A stretch of 64,000 bases of DNA from Fasciolopsis buskii (Eukaryota; Platyhelminthes; Trematoda; Plagiorchiida; Fasciolidae), in NCBI GenBank assembly GCA_008360955.1, contig LUCM01001813.1, forward strand, positions 254,101 through 318,100. Direction: 5' to 3'. A program made the position numbers and the translations under genes. This document shows, piece after piece, positions 24,856 to 37,624 of this stretch. Each line of letters starts with the position of its first letter. The stretch's first letter is position 1. The notes under the pieces are model-generated. The model saw nothing but the letters and a program-made list of their open reading frames with translations. It was not told where the DNA came from and made no database searches.

Positions 24856-25140
24856 TCATTCGAGTCTCCGTTCTTCGCTGAACACGTTCGGAATTATTGT
24901 TCTCAGAGCATCCTCTTGTTTTGCATTTTTCGGATGGGCTGGGCAGCTGGCACACATCAAAGACTTCCCATTCCACTCAGAAGAACAGCTCGTGCCGGTT
25001 GGCAGGCAGCTATTAAATGCATCCCTCCGGTCAAGATGTCCGTTCCAATATTGTCCGGTCCAACATTCGTCCCCACTTTCTGAAAATGTCGCATCTATTC
25101 TTTGTAATGTGATCCCTGATTCATATTCACACTTCGTCAT
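24856..25140 (-). CDS. Candidate cysteine-rich extracellular exon, unidentified
   Basis: On the minus strand a possible acceptor (TGTACACAG) precedes an open segment starting at 25140 with ATG ACG AAG TGT. It encodes MTKCEYESGITLQRID, then SGDECWTGQYWNG, SCLPTGTSCSSEWNG and LMCASC. Six cysteines in about 65 residues, with aromatic residues between them, look like a secreted or receptor cysteine-rich module. The frame stays open to 24856 and upstream to 25287. The donor is uncertain. I do not recognise the family and found no second exon to join. Confidence 0.35.
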   Translation of the reverse strand: MTKCEYESGITLQRIDATFSESGDECWTGQYWNGHLDRRDAFNSCLPTGTSCSSEWNGKSLMCASCPAHPKNAKQEDALRTIIPNVFSEERRLE

Positions 25141-25739
25141 CTGTGTACATGAATGATGGCTAAACTCGGAGACTGAGGGCTTACTCGATTTGATTCGTGA
25201 TTTCAAGTCATACAGGTTTCCTAACAAGAAGGAAACTGGAGAGGTTGTGGTAAAATAAGTCAACTGTTCCCGATCTACCGGGTTCATGGCTATTTGTTTA
25301 CGATTTTTGAACAGGGCTGATAATCTGGTAACTCACTGTCATCCCAGGTTTTTCTTCATAGCGGTATAATTACAACGAACCTACACATTGCCCCAGTTAG
25401 CTTACAACTTAATACCGGAAAATTGTCATTCATGTTAACCAGTGCAGTTCCTTATCTTCAAGACAATTTTTATACTGTTAGGATTCATTTCAACTGTACA
25501 CTAACTTCACCACTAACCACGTCTGGTCCAACAAATCTCTGCTGCTTATCTACTTTAAGAATTTCCCTATTAGACTGAGTAATCACCGGTAATCCTGAAT
25601 TATTCTCACTGAAACTAGCCGCCAATCTTTACAGGTAACCGTAGTTTGCTTCGACTGAGACCTAAGCAATACTGTCAATTTGTCTTCCCTTCATTCGAGC
25701 AAACAGGCCAAATTGACTTTTAATTTCGCAGTTTTTCAC

Positions 25740-26160
25740 AGGGCTGCCCATTAGTTCTGTAAAGGTCTCTTTCACAAGCACCTTCTTGTTTATCCTTTGA
25801 ACAGTTGCCTAATAGCAGTGTCAGACTTTTCACAGAGACAGCCAATAAAATTTCTGACACCGATTGTTCCTTCCGAACCGTGTTCGTCACAAACGATCGT
25901 ACCTCTCCCCAGATACCAAAGATTCTAAACAGACGAGATGAGCGCCTCTTTAAATCCCTTGGTAGTCCACGTGTGCGATCCATTTCCATCCTTACAATCA
26001 AAGATGAAATCAAACTTATTGGCGCAATGTTCCCCAGCTAACTCTTGAATGGCACCAACACCAGATCCCTGTGCCAAAGCATTCGACCGTTCGGTCGTTC
26101 CAGGCCCTTATTCGCATAGATATCGGACTATTTTGTCAAAAGAACCTAATGTACACGGCT
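25740..26160 (+). mobile_element. CR1-like LINE fragment (linker region)
   Basis: The plus-strand frame 25799-26041 encodes LPNSSVRLFTETANKISDTD followed by FRTVFVTNDRTSPQI. It aligns over its length with the linker of the minus-strand CR1-like element at 8717-8451 (LNDSVKLFTETANAIFD, then ETPFVSNGRTSTQ). Upstream codons (FEQLPN against CEPLLN) and downstream LLNGTN against LWNGNN also agree. This is a second, shorter and more diverged copy of the same family. No RT is visible after it. Confidence 0.7.
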
Positions 26161-26199
26161 GGGTGCCAAAAGGTCAGAAGCGCTGATTAACAAGTCGAT

Positions 26200-29100
26200 T
26201 GCTTCACTGTCTTGCTCTTTTCTCACATCTGTTCTCCACGTATATTTGTCAACTGTTAACTAATTCCTGTTGCCGGTGACTGCACCCTCTACGAGGTCCC
26301 ATTAGGCAACGAGCACTTTCAAAATTCCCCTGGCAGTTTGCCATTTATTTGCAATTTCACCTGGCCAAACCGGATTAAATCTTGGCAAAATCTAATTATT
26401 TCACATGCCTATTCTCTCTCTCTTTCGCCCTCGGTCAGTTTGCCCATTTGAACAGTAGTTCTTCAAATAAAAAAAATCTATCACGGTTGATTGTGTGAAA
26501 TATTCCTTGATTATTAGTTGAAAACCCTTACAATGGATTTCGCCCAATTCTGTCTGAAGAAAGAATCGTCGAGGTTTAGAATATCAAATCAGAAGCCTTC
26601 GATACTACAAAGTGAAACAAAACACCGTTCGCCTCTTTGTATACTACCATGTTTTCCAATCCTTCCGCACTGTTTGATGTTATTTTTCCAGGTTTGTGTA
26701 AGAAAGTCTTTAAAACTTCTTCTCCGTAGATTTTCAGTTATTAGCCCTGCGTCCTGGGATTGACACTTATTCAAATGTGAAAAATTTTCTCACAAGATAC
26801 TTTCAAAGGGTCAATATCATAAGTAAGCACGAACCGCTCTGGATTTCAGACACTCTAAAATCACTATCTATCTATAGGAATTCCACCCTTCCATATTTAC
26901 CGTGCAACCTGATCGACTCGGTCCGCTTCTCAACCGACTGCCCGAGCAACCTATCATACACGTACAAACCCTTCATTTTGGGAAATTGTTCTGCCCACTG
27001 TTTACATCTCAGTCTTTGTTTTTTGCAAACGGCTGAGTCTAACTGTTTTTTCCATCGTGATTTATGGCTGAGATACAGACAATTATTCTTGCAAACGTCT
27101 ATGCAATAATATACAAATACAGTCTGCATACGGCGCTTGCCAAACCATGTGCTTTGTAATTTTCAGAAGAGTATCTCTTACCTTTGCAACAAATCAGCAC
27201 AGTCGTTGACATAGTTCATGGTTGTTACTTTTTTTTAAAGATGGAGAACATAATTAGGCTAATCAAAGCAAGAGTAACAACTGTTCCGAATTAGGATTAG
27301 ACAACCCGTCTGTACATTTTTATCCATGGACACGAAGTCGATCGATGACTGGTTTCACAATGTCACTTCACTTTTTTTGCACTGGTAAATTCCAGCCTCG
27401 AAAACAACAAGTAAATTGATCACGGAAAGAATATTTCACGGACTATGGGACAAATAATCTGAAATGAAGCCTTAACGGAAAAGTTATCCCCACGTTGAGC
27501 TTCCGCGTTTGCTGCATTTGTCGTCACGCTTGTTCCTCATTTTTTTCTGGTCACGTCGTAACTGTGTTTGTTTACTTAGTTCATTGAGTAGTAAAGTACA
27601 AAAATCTTCATTTGATTCAGCACAGCAACACGTATGTAAGCGAACGAGTTGCAAAATCTAAGAAAATAACACATACGAACATATTTTTCCAGATATGTAG
27701 GTAGTGTCTTATTTAAAAAGGTGTCGGTATCCGGGTTTTATATCAATCTGATTGTCTAAAAATCACCCATTTATTCTGATACCTAATGGAAGACTCTTGT
27801 TCCTGCTAACTTTGCCAAGAACACGGAAGCTGAACCGGAGAGAAGTCCTGTTAAGCAATTCTACACAATTCCAACTTACAGGAGGCACCTATGCACTTAA
27901 GATTATTCGTAACTGTCCTTTATATCAGCAGTTTATTTCAGTCACATCCTGAGTAGACCTTGTTGGTCCGTTTTCCATACTATTGAGTCAAATTCACTTC
28001 GTCCTAATGTCGAACGCGGCGGGTTGAACTCGTCGTTTGACGCTCGCTTAACGTTTTTTTCTCACGATCACAGGTTAATCACTATTGACCACTTCGGTTT
28101 CAGTCAATTTCACAAGTGTTCTTGGTTATTGATTATCTATTGACAATCCGAGTTCGTTCTCAGACTAGGTCTGTTGATTAGCCTATAGACAAGGTGCCAT
28201 TCAGCAGCAGTTTTTCTCTTGATCTGGACCACAGATTTCAATCAGAAATGTCCATAGTGATCCGTTTAAAGTGAATATCGTTACCAACAGAGTAGTCTTG
28301 TTGAAGTTCCACAATATTAGTAAAATTTGAAAAGAAAATTCTCATTGGACGAAGGATAAAAAATAAATAGGACGAGAATTCATAATGTAAATACGTTCAC
28401 AATGCTCGACATACATACACGCACTCGATTGTTTCTCTTCGATTGCAAGTACGCGAGTCAATAAAAAGGACACAATGGAATTCTCTTTTACATTTATTCC
28501 TACGGGAACCGAATGACAGTTTGGAGCATGAGGATATCAGAAATGTGGCGAAGAGGAAAAATTTCTTTGATTTTTTTCGTCCAAGGAAAAGGGTTAGAAG
28601 ATTGCGAACTTTTGTGGTAGCAGTTGGTGTAAACTGATTTTTTCGATCGGTCTTTCTGTGGTCTACTGAAAGCGGCATTTGTCACAATAGTTTGGCCCAA
28701 AATTAGACCACATGAAACCCAAACAGGGGAAATACAGAACAGCTAATCTGTTTGGAGCAGCCGAGAGTCAATGGCCAGAGGCTCGGTAGATCTATAGCTT
28801 GCCTTAATCACTTGCACTCGGCCAGGCAAATAAATCGGCAACCTTTTTACACTTCGTTCTGAGCACTCGATGAATCCCAACGTCGATACGAAGCCGGGAC
28901 GAGGAAACTGAATGAAAACGAGGTTGGCGTGCCAAAACGAGAGGAACTGTTAAGTTTGTTAAACAAAACATTGGTGGTTTGGTGAATGGTGGAAATCGCA
29001 CCAGCCAAAGGCATCCTTTTGTTTTGTACATTAGTTGGAGGCAATTTTTCAGACGTTATTGTGCACTTAGAATCCTATGAGTTTGACATCCCCACCGATT

Positions 29101-30150
29101 TTCGGCTCAGTGAATGTTAAAGGTATTTGACGAACATTATCAGCTAACCTGATGGACGGGTGGATGAATGGGCGTAACAGTGACAGGTCTCCGAGGTTAT
29201 CGACAGATCGTTTCACGATGGACGCCACTGTCTTAGTCAGCAGTTCAACTCATTCATTAGATTATGAGACGAATGTTATCTCGCGTCACTACAGAGAATA
29301 TGATGATATTTCGTAAGAATCTGATTATTTTGTCATTGCTGAACGGAAGTAGGATAAAGAGGCTTGTGCATCTATCCATGTACAAACGAGTATTGGATTC
29401 ATTTTTTCACGTCAACATTCCCCATAAAATGACCTGTATGGTGTGGGCAGAAGGCATTGATTTCATGCAAGGAAGAAATATTTCTCGCTGAAGTTACTAA
29501 ATTTTAGATATGAGACAATTTTGTATGATTCCAGCTACTCAGTACTTCCATCCCAATTTTTCAATTTTCCTGTAATGCATCTATTTGTCAACAGGGCTAT
29601 CTTTCTTAAATACTTTTTCTCCTTTTTGATTCGTATCGTTGAAGAGTGACCAAATAGGCAATGTCTAGATGCCATGGACATCTACCAGTTAAGTTAGCGG
29701 AAACCAGTTCAAGTCAGGATAATCTCGATGACAGACAGACAGAAACATGAGCCATTTTGGCACTATGAATTTGTCTGAATCATGGAATTTCATCAAGAAT
29801 ATCAAAACATAATTCGTTACAACAAGCTTTTTCTTTCCTTAGGTGTTTGGCAGGCATATTCGAAAAACAAGTTAGGTTCTTTAGTGCCAGTCTTCGACGT
29901 ACCGTTTCCAAGTATTCACTGACCGACTTAACATTTCGGCTGAACCTGGGTTCTTGGCCTCGGCTCTAGTCGAGCATTACTGGCAACGGCATAACTCATC
30001 GGTCTGCCGAGCGTGGGTATGGGCATTTTGGCAATGATCTGTCACATATTTTCAGGGTAGACCTATCTTGATCTCCCTATTCACAAGTGTCACAGTAGTA
30101 ATTTTACTTCGTTCGTGCATAATGCATAACGGTGACATTACGTCTTCCAC
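26200..30150. other. No recognised gene
   Basis: Several open frames (for example 26777-27109 plus) lack recognisable domains. Weak LINE-linker-like wording at 26820-26890 was not convincing. Confidence 0.4.
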
Positions 30151-30169
30151 AAGATTGCGGTCGCTGGCC

Positions 30170-30275
30170 GAACTTTTCAAGTCAGCAGTTCACCGGCGAA
30201 GGTAAGATTCGAACTCACCACATGCATGCTTTGGTACCATGAAGATGATCGCTTGTAACGGCGGCTACCTTGAAT
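30170..30275 (-). repeat. SINE-like fragment with B box
   Basis: On the minus strand GGTGAGTTCGAATCTTACC is followed by TTCGCCGGTGAACTGCTGAC. This is close to the start of the 282-412 unit (GAGTTCGAATCCTCACATCG, then CCGGTCAAATTCC). An upstream part with GGTAGCCGCCGTTACAAGCG could be the decayed A-box region. It is a diverged member of that family. Confidence 0.5.
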
Positions 30276-30279
30276 TTGT

Positions 30280-33220
30280 CCTATTCGGATGTTTAAGAAC
30301 AAGTGTGACTGGGATTCCATTCGGTTCAGTTAAGTTGGTTTACTTAGTGGACACGTTTAGCACTATACTGTAATTACCTGTATGATCAGAAGGCCATTGT
30401 AAATAATGTACATTATATATATGTATGTACAGCAGGGTAAGTAGGATTCTGGTCTCAGCCGGTGGGGCTAAATTTGTTTGTCCAACTAACGGGAATATGC
30501 GCAGTCATCACTCGTTACGATGTCAAACGTTTATAACGAAAGGACTGTTGTGAATCTTTGCATAAATGTAGACCTCAACATTCCAAATTGGGCACCTGAC
30601 GATTCCGCTGAAAACTCCAGGAAAATCCATATCACTTTAGCATGAATGTGTGAAATTGGCTGACTACGGTGGACCGACGGTCTAATGACAGTCAGCACGA
30701 TATGAACACCTCTGTATTTGGCATTGCTCACTGGTCAGATGTCTTCACCGACAGCAAGCCAGCCCCCACATGCCATTGGGGATGATAACACACACGTATG
30801 AAGTCTTCCGAAACTTCACATTCCATTCGGAAATCAAGAACGTGGCAGAGTTTGTCAGCAAACGGGATCTATCACAACCAACCGTATTCAAATCAGAGGG
30901 ACTTTTCTAAAATCCTGTGCCAATTTCCTAACTGTCTGTCAAATACGTTCAAATAAATCCTATAATGTTATACATTAGCTGAAGTAAATCGCCTAAAATG
31001 ATTTGTCCCATACAAATTAATCCCTTTTGGTTATCACGGAAGACGTTTTCATCGAAGGATTTCCATCGAAAGGAAAGGATCAAGTAAATTCAACTGACCA
31101 CAACACCCAAAATTCGTCCGTTTACCTTGACACATTCTCGAATGAATTCTATGTGCTATCAAGCGGACTATTCATCAAAACCAATTTGTCATCAACTTAA
31201 GACATCACAATATTCGTCCCACATTCAGTAGTAACGTGGTCAGGTCAGTATGCTTGCTGATCAATGAGTTTCGGTGGAATAAGTGATAGCCAAAAAAAAA
31301 CAAACGTGACATCTGATATTTAGAATAATGCAAACAGAAGACAGGAAATATAAAGGGAAAATTACAAGCAGTGGTGATCATTTCATAGGCTTACTCAAGC
31401 ACCTTGCTGATTTTTAGATCGGAAAATTGGATTGTTCTAAGGCTGGTAGTGGTACTTTATCAGTTATATTCTAAGTGAATTATAAATGAAATATGTTTTT
31501 TCATCAAGTCAGGATCAGAAAGAGGGCAGGTGTTTACTGTCCCCAGGTAGAGGATAAGACCCAGATAGAATTGCTAGTACGAATGATGCACAAAAATGTG
31601 TAGTTTTCTCAATTGTGGGTTGAAAATCTTTTTACATTGTTCCGTTATCAAAACTTTGCGGTGAAATGATTCCGGTGTACTGGCAAGTGCATTGCCCATT
31701 TCGCCTTACGGGAAATTATTTTATTCCCCCTTTCATTTGGCTGGTGCGAATATGCATTCCCGATGCTGACTCGTTTAAGACCCAAGCAAACAGGCACGCG
31801 CTGTCCCCGTCAGTTTTTTAATATGCAAATAGACTAGTTAATTCTCGTGATGATGTACGATCTAATTTGTATGGAATAAACGAGTTAAACAGGCATTCAG
31901 CAAAGGGTCACAATATTGTTGTTACCAGACCACCGGGGCCCAATCCGCGCGGTCCGTGATCATTCCCATTTATGAATGCAGGTGAAAATGAATTAATACG
32001 TTTGACCAAAACTGCACGTATAGATTCCCTAACCTACTCGATGTGCGTACGGATCAAGCAAGTACGGTAATGGCGTTGTGATTACTGCCACAGGTGTAAT
32101 TTAAATGCCGATGTTTTATCCGCCAATTCCAGTAACTTCACGATTAAATGGGTAAAAAAGTATTAAATTTTAGTAATGATTATTTTTAAAAATTTAAATG
32201 TACACTTACCGGTTAACTTGGCAACCAGATTTAGTCGGTCTCAGTTCATAGTTGACCATTACTATAGTCTCCGCCCTAGTACCTGTCACCATAACCGTCT
32301 TCGGCGAAATCGTTTGGCTTTCCCCGGTTTTTTTGGGGCCGAATTTCAATGCATATTAGTGTTGCCTTAAAAAATTCACTTAATCGGACGAGCTTTGACT
32401 GGGCACAGGCACATGCGAATTCGATGTCCCGCACTAGTCCAACACGAAAACGTCGACGCCCTCTACTCCGGCAGCTTCATAGGTCCTTTACCAGTATGCA
32501 TGAGAGAAAAAGACTGATTGACTGACTGCTTCCTGTTCAAGCATGCACTCGATGGACTGGACAGCTTCATAGTCACAACAAATCACCGGAGGTATTGCCT
32601 ATAACTGTTGGAATTTCATCTGGTAACGAATTTTGTATTGTCAAGTTTATTGGTAAGAATTTGCATTATCAGAACAAGGTCAGAACCAGTGGCGGAAAGA
32701 ATGTGTTTCATGCGATCGATCAATAATCTTTTGCACATTGCATCAAAACTTTACACTTGAAACCCTCCCTACACGTCAGCCAATTTCAGTCAAAATACTA
32801 TGAACTATTTGTTTAGTCAATAGAAATAGTTAAAAGATAAGTAAACGGAGACGGAACCGAACACAGACGAGTAGTTGGACTTAGTATAACATCTATCTGG
32901 AATGCCTGCATGCACATCGATTTGAACAATCAAAGGCTGACACACACAGAGCATAAAGATACACACAAACACATGCATATCGGTACTATAATTATCTAGT
33001 CGGAACGGCGTTTGACCAGATAAGACATGGAGGATTGTGACTGTTGTTGCAAAAGTCATTCAACTTTTTCCGGTGGCTTTTGAGGAACAACTTAATCACA
33101 AGTCTTCCAAGACTATCTGGACCGGAATTTCGTTCGATTTTAATTCTGACAAATAATTGGGCTATTCAGATAAGACAAAAAATGATTTGATCCCAGGAAG
33201 AACTTATTTCCGTCTAACAT
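30280..33220. other. No recognised gene
   Basis: AT-rich unassigned sequence without domain-bearing open frames. Confidence 0.4.
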
Positions 33221-33233
33221 TGTGCCCACAGTT

Positions 33234-33607
33234 CTATACGAATGGAACAAAACTTACCTGGTCCTTGCCCACGTAGCGAAACCGCAAACGACAAGGGTGC
33301 TCCTTCGTTTCGTTTTTTTCGTTTCCATCTCCGTGATGCATATTCCCATGCGAATGTGTCGGCGGATGGAATTGTTCATGTACAAGCGAATAATGGTAAT
33401 TGGCGATATAAACACAGCTTCCAGTTGTATTATCCGAGTTTAAATGTTATTTCATACCCTAGAAACCACGATCAAGTGGTTTGGCAGATGTCCCACGTTC
33501 CTTCACATTCCTCTTGTCCTTGCATCACTCTCATGTCCTGTACAGTCAGATATGGTTCAGAAAATCGGCGAAGTCATTGGTTTTCTCAGGATAGCGGCAG
33601 TAAGTGA
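33234..33607 (+). CDS. Weak candidate coding frame, unidentified
   Basis: After an acceptor-like GTGCCCACAG (ending about 33231) two frames are open. The longer (33242-33607) contains FRFHLRDAYSHANVSADGIV followed by VQANNGNWRYKHSFQLYYP. The short run of GIVHVQ-x-NGNW faintly recalls the start of a scavenger-receptor-type domain, but cysteines and the rest of the domain are missing. There is no splice-phase support. Low confidence. Confidence 0.15.
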
Positions 33608-33609
33608 TG

Positions 33610-35270
33610 AACAGATGATGTTTGCTGTACCTTTGTTCATGTGTGCGTCCTTGTGTGTTCATCTGTTCTTGTACATACATGCATGTTTGTGTCTGATCGA
33701 GCTTATTGTAGCTGAAAGAAAAACGGTTCATATTCTTCTGGATCTTTGGGTCACTAACGTTAGAGGACTGCTCCGCTCGTTTTTAGAGAATTGTATGCCA
33801 AGGAGAACGGACTGAAGAGACGAATAAGGACCAAAGTTAGAATGGGATGAACATACCGGCAGATAGATGGGGAGGCAGACCGACGGATAAACAAACAGAT
33901 AGATAGACTGACTTGGTTCCCTGTTTGTCTGTTTACGGGGAAAGTCATACGCAGGTGGAAAATGAGCACACCCACGTGTATGCACGCACGTGCTAGTTCT
34001 CAGGAGCTCTCAGGATCCTACTAAACTACGAGTGGTTAACGGACCAGGAAGAGTAGACGATCGATTTGACCAATGGTAGAGGAAAACTGAGCTAGAAACA
34101 ATCTCTCTTCCTTTGATTTTGAGAAATCCAAGCTGAGTGGGACGGACAGAGAATGGGAAAGTCATAGTGACCTGAACTAAATTGATCAGACAAACAACCT
34201 CAGCAACGTACACCTCATGTCACAACCACACGTTTTCTCCCTCTCACTCATCCCTGTTGTACACCAGTCGAGGTCTTCGGTTCGCGTAAGTGTAGCCACA
34301 ACCCAGGCAACAGTTTCAGCAAGTTGGTAGTGGGATTTATTATAACCCTGACACTGAAACGCAAGAGGGAACTGTCCCTGTCAGGACGGGATGTGACAGC
34401 AACGGACACGCGGGCCTCTCGTTCTCAAACGCCAGCTTGATTCCATAGCTATCCACCTAAGCACATAGGCACAAACACACGCACGCACGCTGACAATGGG
34501 TCTATTCCCCTCGCTTTAACGGGACCCTACTGTGATCAGTATAGCTGTGCTTTCTGTAAGATGAGTATATGAAGTGATCACAGCTCAGTTGGTTTCTGGG
34601 ACTTCATGATGTATGAGATTACAAAAGTGGCGTCCGCGTACGAAAGTGTGAGCTAGATGGGTTAGATAGACGGACAGATATGCTGCTGACATCGCAATCC
34701 TGGATAGGTTCATATGGGATGAACCAATAGATGATTTCAGTATGTGAATAATAAACTAATGTACTCAGAACTATTTCAACGAACGGTTGTGTGTTTCTGA
34801 ATGTGAATGGATGAGAAGTGAATGAGGATGTAGTAACCACAGTGAAATACTCGGTGACTTTGGCGACCATAAGAACACCAAATTTGTTTGAGTATTTGTG
34901 CACGTGTGTATCTGTGCGTCAAGCATGGGCGGAACATTTGAACCAACCCAAGGCTGCAACAGGAACACGTACGTTAGAGATCCACCCTACGGTGCAGTAC
35001 ACATCATATCCACCCACTCGCGTTGGCCGTAAGAAAGCGGAACGTGTTTGTGTGCACGCGCGCATTTGTGCGTCAGGAAATGAGTGAATAAGTGAGTACA
35101 AGTTTGAGTCTGTCTGCTTTGGTCTGTCAGCCTGGAAATCAGAAGCAGTCAGGTTCGTGCGTACTTCTTTCTATGTTGTTTGAACATACACGTATAAAAC
35201 ATTGTGGTAGGCATTTGCAGACGATAGTCAATTCCTCAGCGGAATCGCGTCTTCCACAAGAGTGCACTCT
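33610..35270. other. Upstream flank of the PHM start codon, no gene recognised
   Basis: Contains short tandem-like GATAGATAGA and GACAGA runs (near 33860-33910 and 34660-34680) and unassigned sequence. It may include promoter and 5' UTR exons of the downstream gene, but I cannot define them. An in-frame stop at 35270-35272 closes the coding frame just before the ATG. Confidence 0.4.
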
Positions 35271-35278
35271 GACCAAAT

Positions 35279-35416
35279 ATGACGAGTCGAGTTGACCGAC
35301 AACTGCACGGTCACGTGTTCTTGAAGTTGTTATGGTCACTAATTTGTGTCGTCACCACCAACGCGGAGGAAAATAGCGTTTATGAATTTCGTATGCCTGG
35401 AGTGCGGACACAAAAG
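35279..35416 (+). CDS. PHM: PHM exon 1: start codon and signal peptide
   Basis: 46 codons. The ATG has A at -3 and an in-frame TGA two codons upstream (35270-35272), so this start is well supported. The peptide begins MTSRVDRQLHGH, then the hydrophobic core VFLKLLWSLICVV and a TNA/EE cleavage-like site, then SVYEFRMPGVRTQK. It ends in phase 0 at AAAAG|GTAAAC. Only about nine residues separate the predicted mature N-terminus from MPGV, and none is cysteine. Confidence 0.88.
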
Positions 35417-37410
35417 GTAAACATGGTTACTGATATTATCAAATGAACAAGTGAAATAGTTTTCCCCTAAAATGATTTTTTTCCCGTGGTTTTTATTTCT
35501 TTGCCTTTCCCTTTCCACTATTCCCATATTGTCTACCTTACCCCTTCTGAATACTCACTCCAACCATTTCCGAATTGTCAATTTCATCTGTGCCCAAACC
35601 GACAGGATGATGAGTATCTATGCTACGCCGAAGACTTCGCGGATAATCGAACTTATATCAGTAAGTACTGTATCGGAAAAATACTGCTATGACCACTACT
35701 GCTGTTACCGCTAATACTATGGGTAATAATAGTAATAATAATGATAAACATAAGGGGTAACTTTACTCCAGGATAAGTGAATTGTAGAAAAATTGATTAG
35801 ACCATAGCACGATAAATCATTGCCCCGGATGACAATGGAAACCATAGAGCTTCATTGCACGGTTGTTCCGTCTGGCTTCGCAGGAGTTAAGAAGCATGAA
35901 GAGGAGTATTCCCAGTTTCACAGACCTCTTAGTCTCGGACCCAGATAGGTTGGCGGACTCGAATTGGAAGAGGATAACGAATAGGGAATGGGGACCGGCT
36001 GTTGAATATTCGATCTCTCCAAAACCTACTCTGATTGGTCCGTTGCTGGTCCTGATTTATATTCGATCTGGTAGCGTTTCATGTACGATTACCAATCTTC
36101 GTGACGGGCTACTGTATAGTGAATTATCTCTTAATTATGCTGTAAGCGCATTCCCATTTTTAACTTAATCGGTTTGCAACTCGATTTCTTCAACTAACGT
36201 CGAGGACTAGAAACGTCGGAGCGAAAGGGGGAGTAATTTTTGGTGCTGCGATCAGTATTTCATTGTGAAACCCTTCTATGGACGACCGTGAACTGTTCGC
36301 TAGATTTTATGACGGTTTAAATATGTCGGCATAACTCCCTTGTGATTCAGTAGCGTAAATATGATTTTTAAAGGTGATCATTATCAGAACAGCTCTACAT
36401 CGTTCCATGGTGTACTGTTTCGTGATGGAATTGGAAATGTGGACTGACACATTCTTATTGGTCCATCGATAGTCGGCAGCAAATGACAAGATCCAACTCA
36501 AATCGGGTCACGTCAGAACCTCCTTGAATTTCATGACTTAGGTCTTAGTAAACAAATCTGCTAGGGTAGAGAATAAACGAAAATCATGTCTACTGAACTA
36601 AATCCGTCTGTCAAAACAGTCAAAATCATGAACGTAACACCCGCTTAGCTTTCGACATCCTGGAAACGGACCCTTCGGTATAGACATTGTAAGGGAAGCA
36701 ACACATGCAGACAGTCACTGCGTTAATTTCTCTCATTGTGTTTGCAATTCACGCTGTCAGGTTTGAAGAAACATTCGGTCAGAAAACAGGTCCATATTTC
36801 AACACACCGGCGGTTAAGTTATCCGTTGGAATTTGCATTGATTCTCGCGATAATTCAAACCGTGTGCTTATCGACGCATGAAGTTCAACTGATTTAAAAT
36901 GCAATTGAAGTTAGTAAAACCATACCTATCCAGCAAACTATAGATTAACTAGTCTTAACTACATTTTTCCATTACAAATTGTCCCCGATTGACTGTTATT
37001 GTGTCGCAATTGTCATTGGTTGTCTTCAGATGAAACCTCCAACAAGCACTGCTCATTGTCGGCTGCAGTGGAAGAAGGATGAATAAGGATGGTTAGGATA
37101 CATTGAGAGTAATGATGACCTTGTTGATTCGGACGATGGTATTGGTTAGGATGACGATAACGGTGACGAATCGGTTAATGATGGTTACGACGATAGTGAT
37201 TCGGATGATGGTAATGATGATGCTTTTGACGTTAATGATGATGATGATGGTGACACTGGTGCTGATGATGACAATGGATCGAATAATAATGATTCGGATT
37301 AGTCGTTTGATGCTGATCCGGGAAACGATCATGATGAAGACGGTGACGTTGATGATAGTGTTGCTTATTGTGATGATTCTCATGGTGCTAGCGATGACGA
37401 TGGTGACAAC

Positions 37411-37464
<54 letters not shown>

Positions 37465-37592
37465 GAAGAGGATGATGGCGATGATGATGATGATGATAAT
37501 GATGATGAGGAGGAGGAAGAGGATCCTGCTGCTGCTGCTGATGATAATGATAATGATGATGATGAGGAAGAGGATGATGGTGATGATGATGG

Positions 37593-37624
<32 letters not shown>

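Noticed and set aside
26777..27109. LINE linker or gene with a PLWISDTLKSL block
   Set aside because: Only one short block vaguely LINE-like, with no RT or endonuclease motif nearby.
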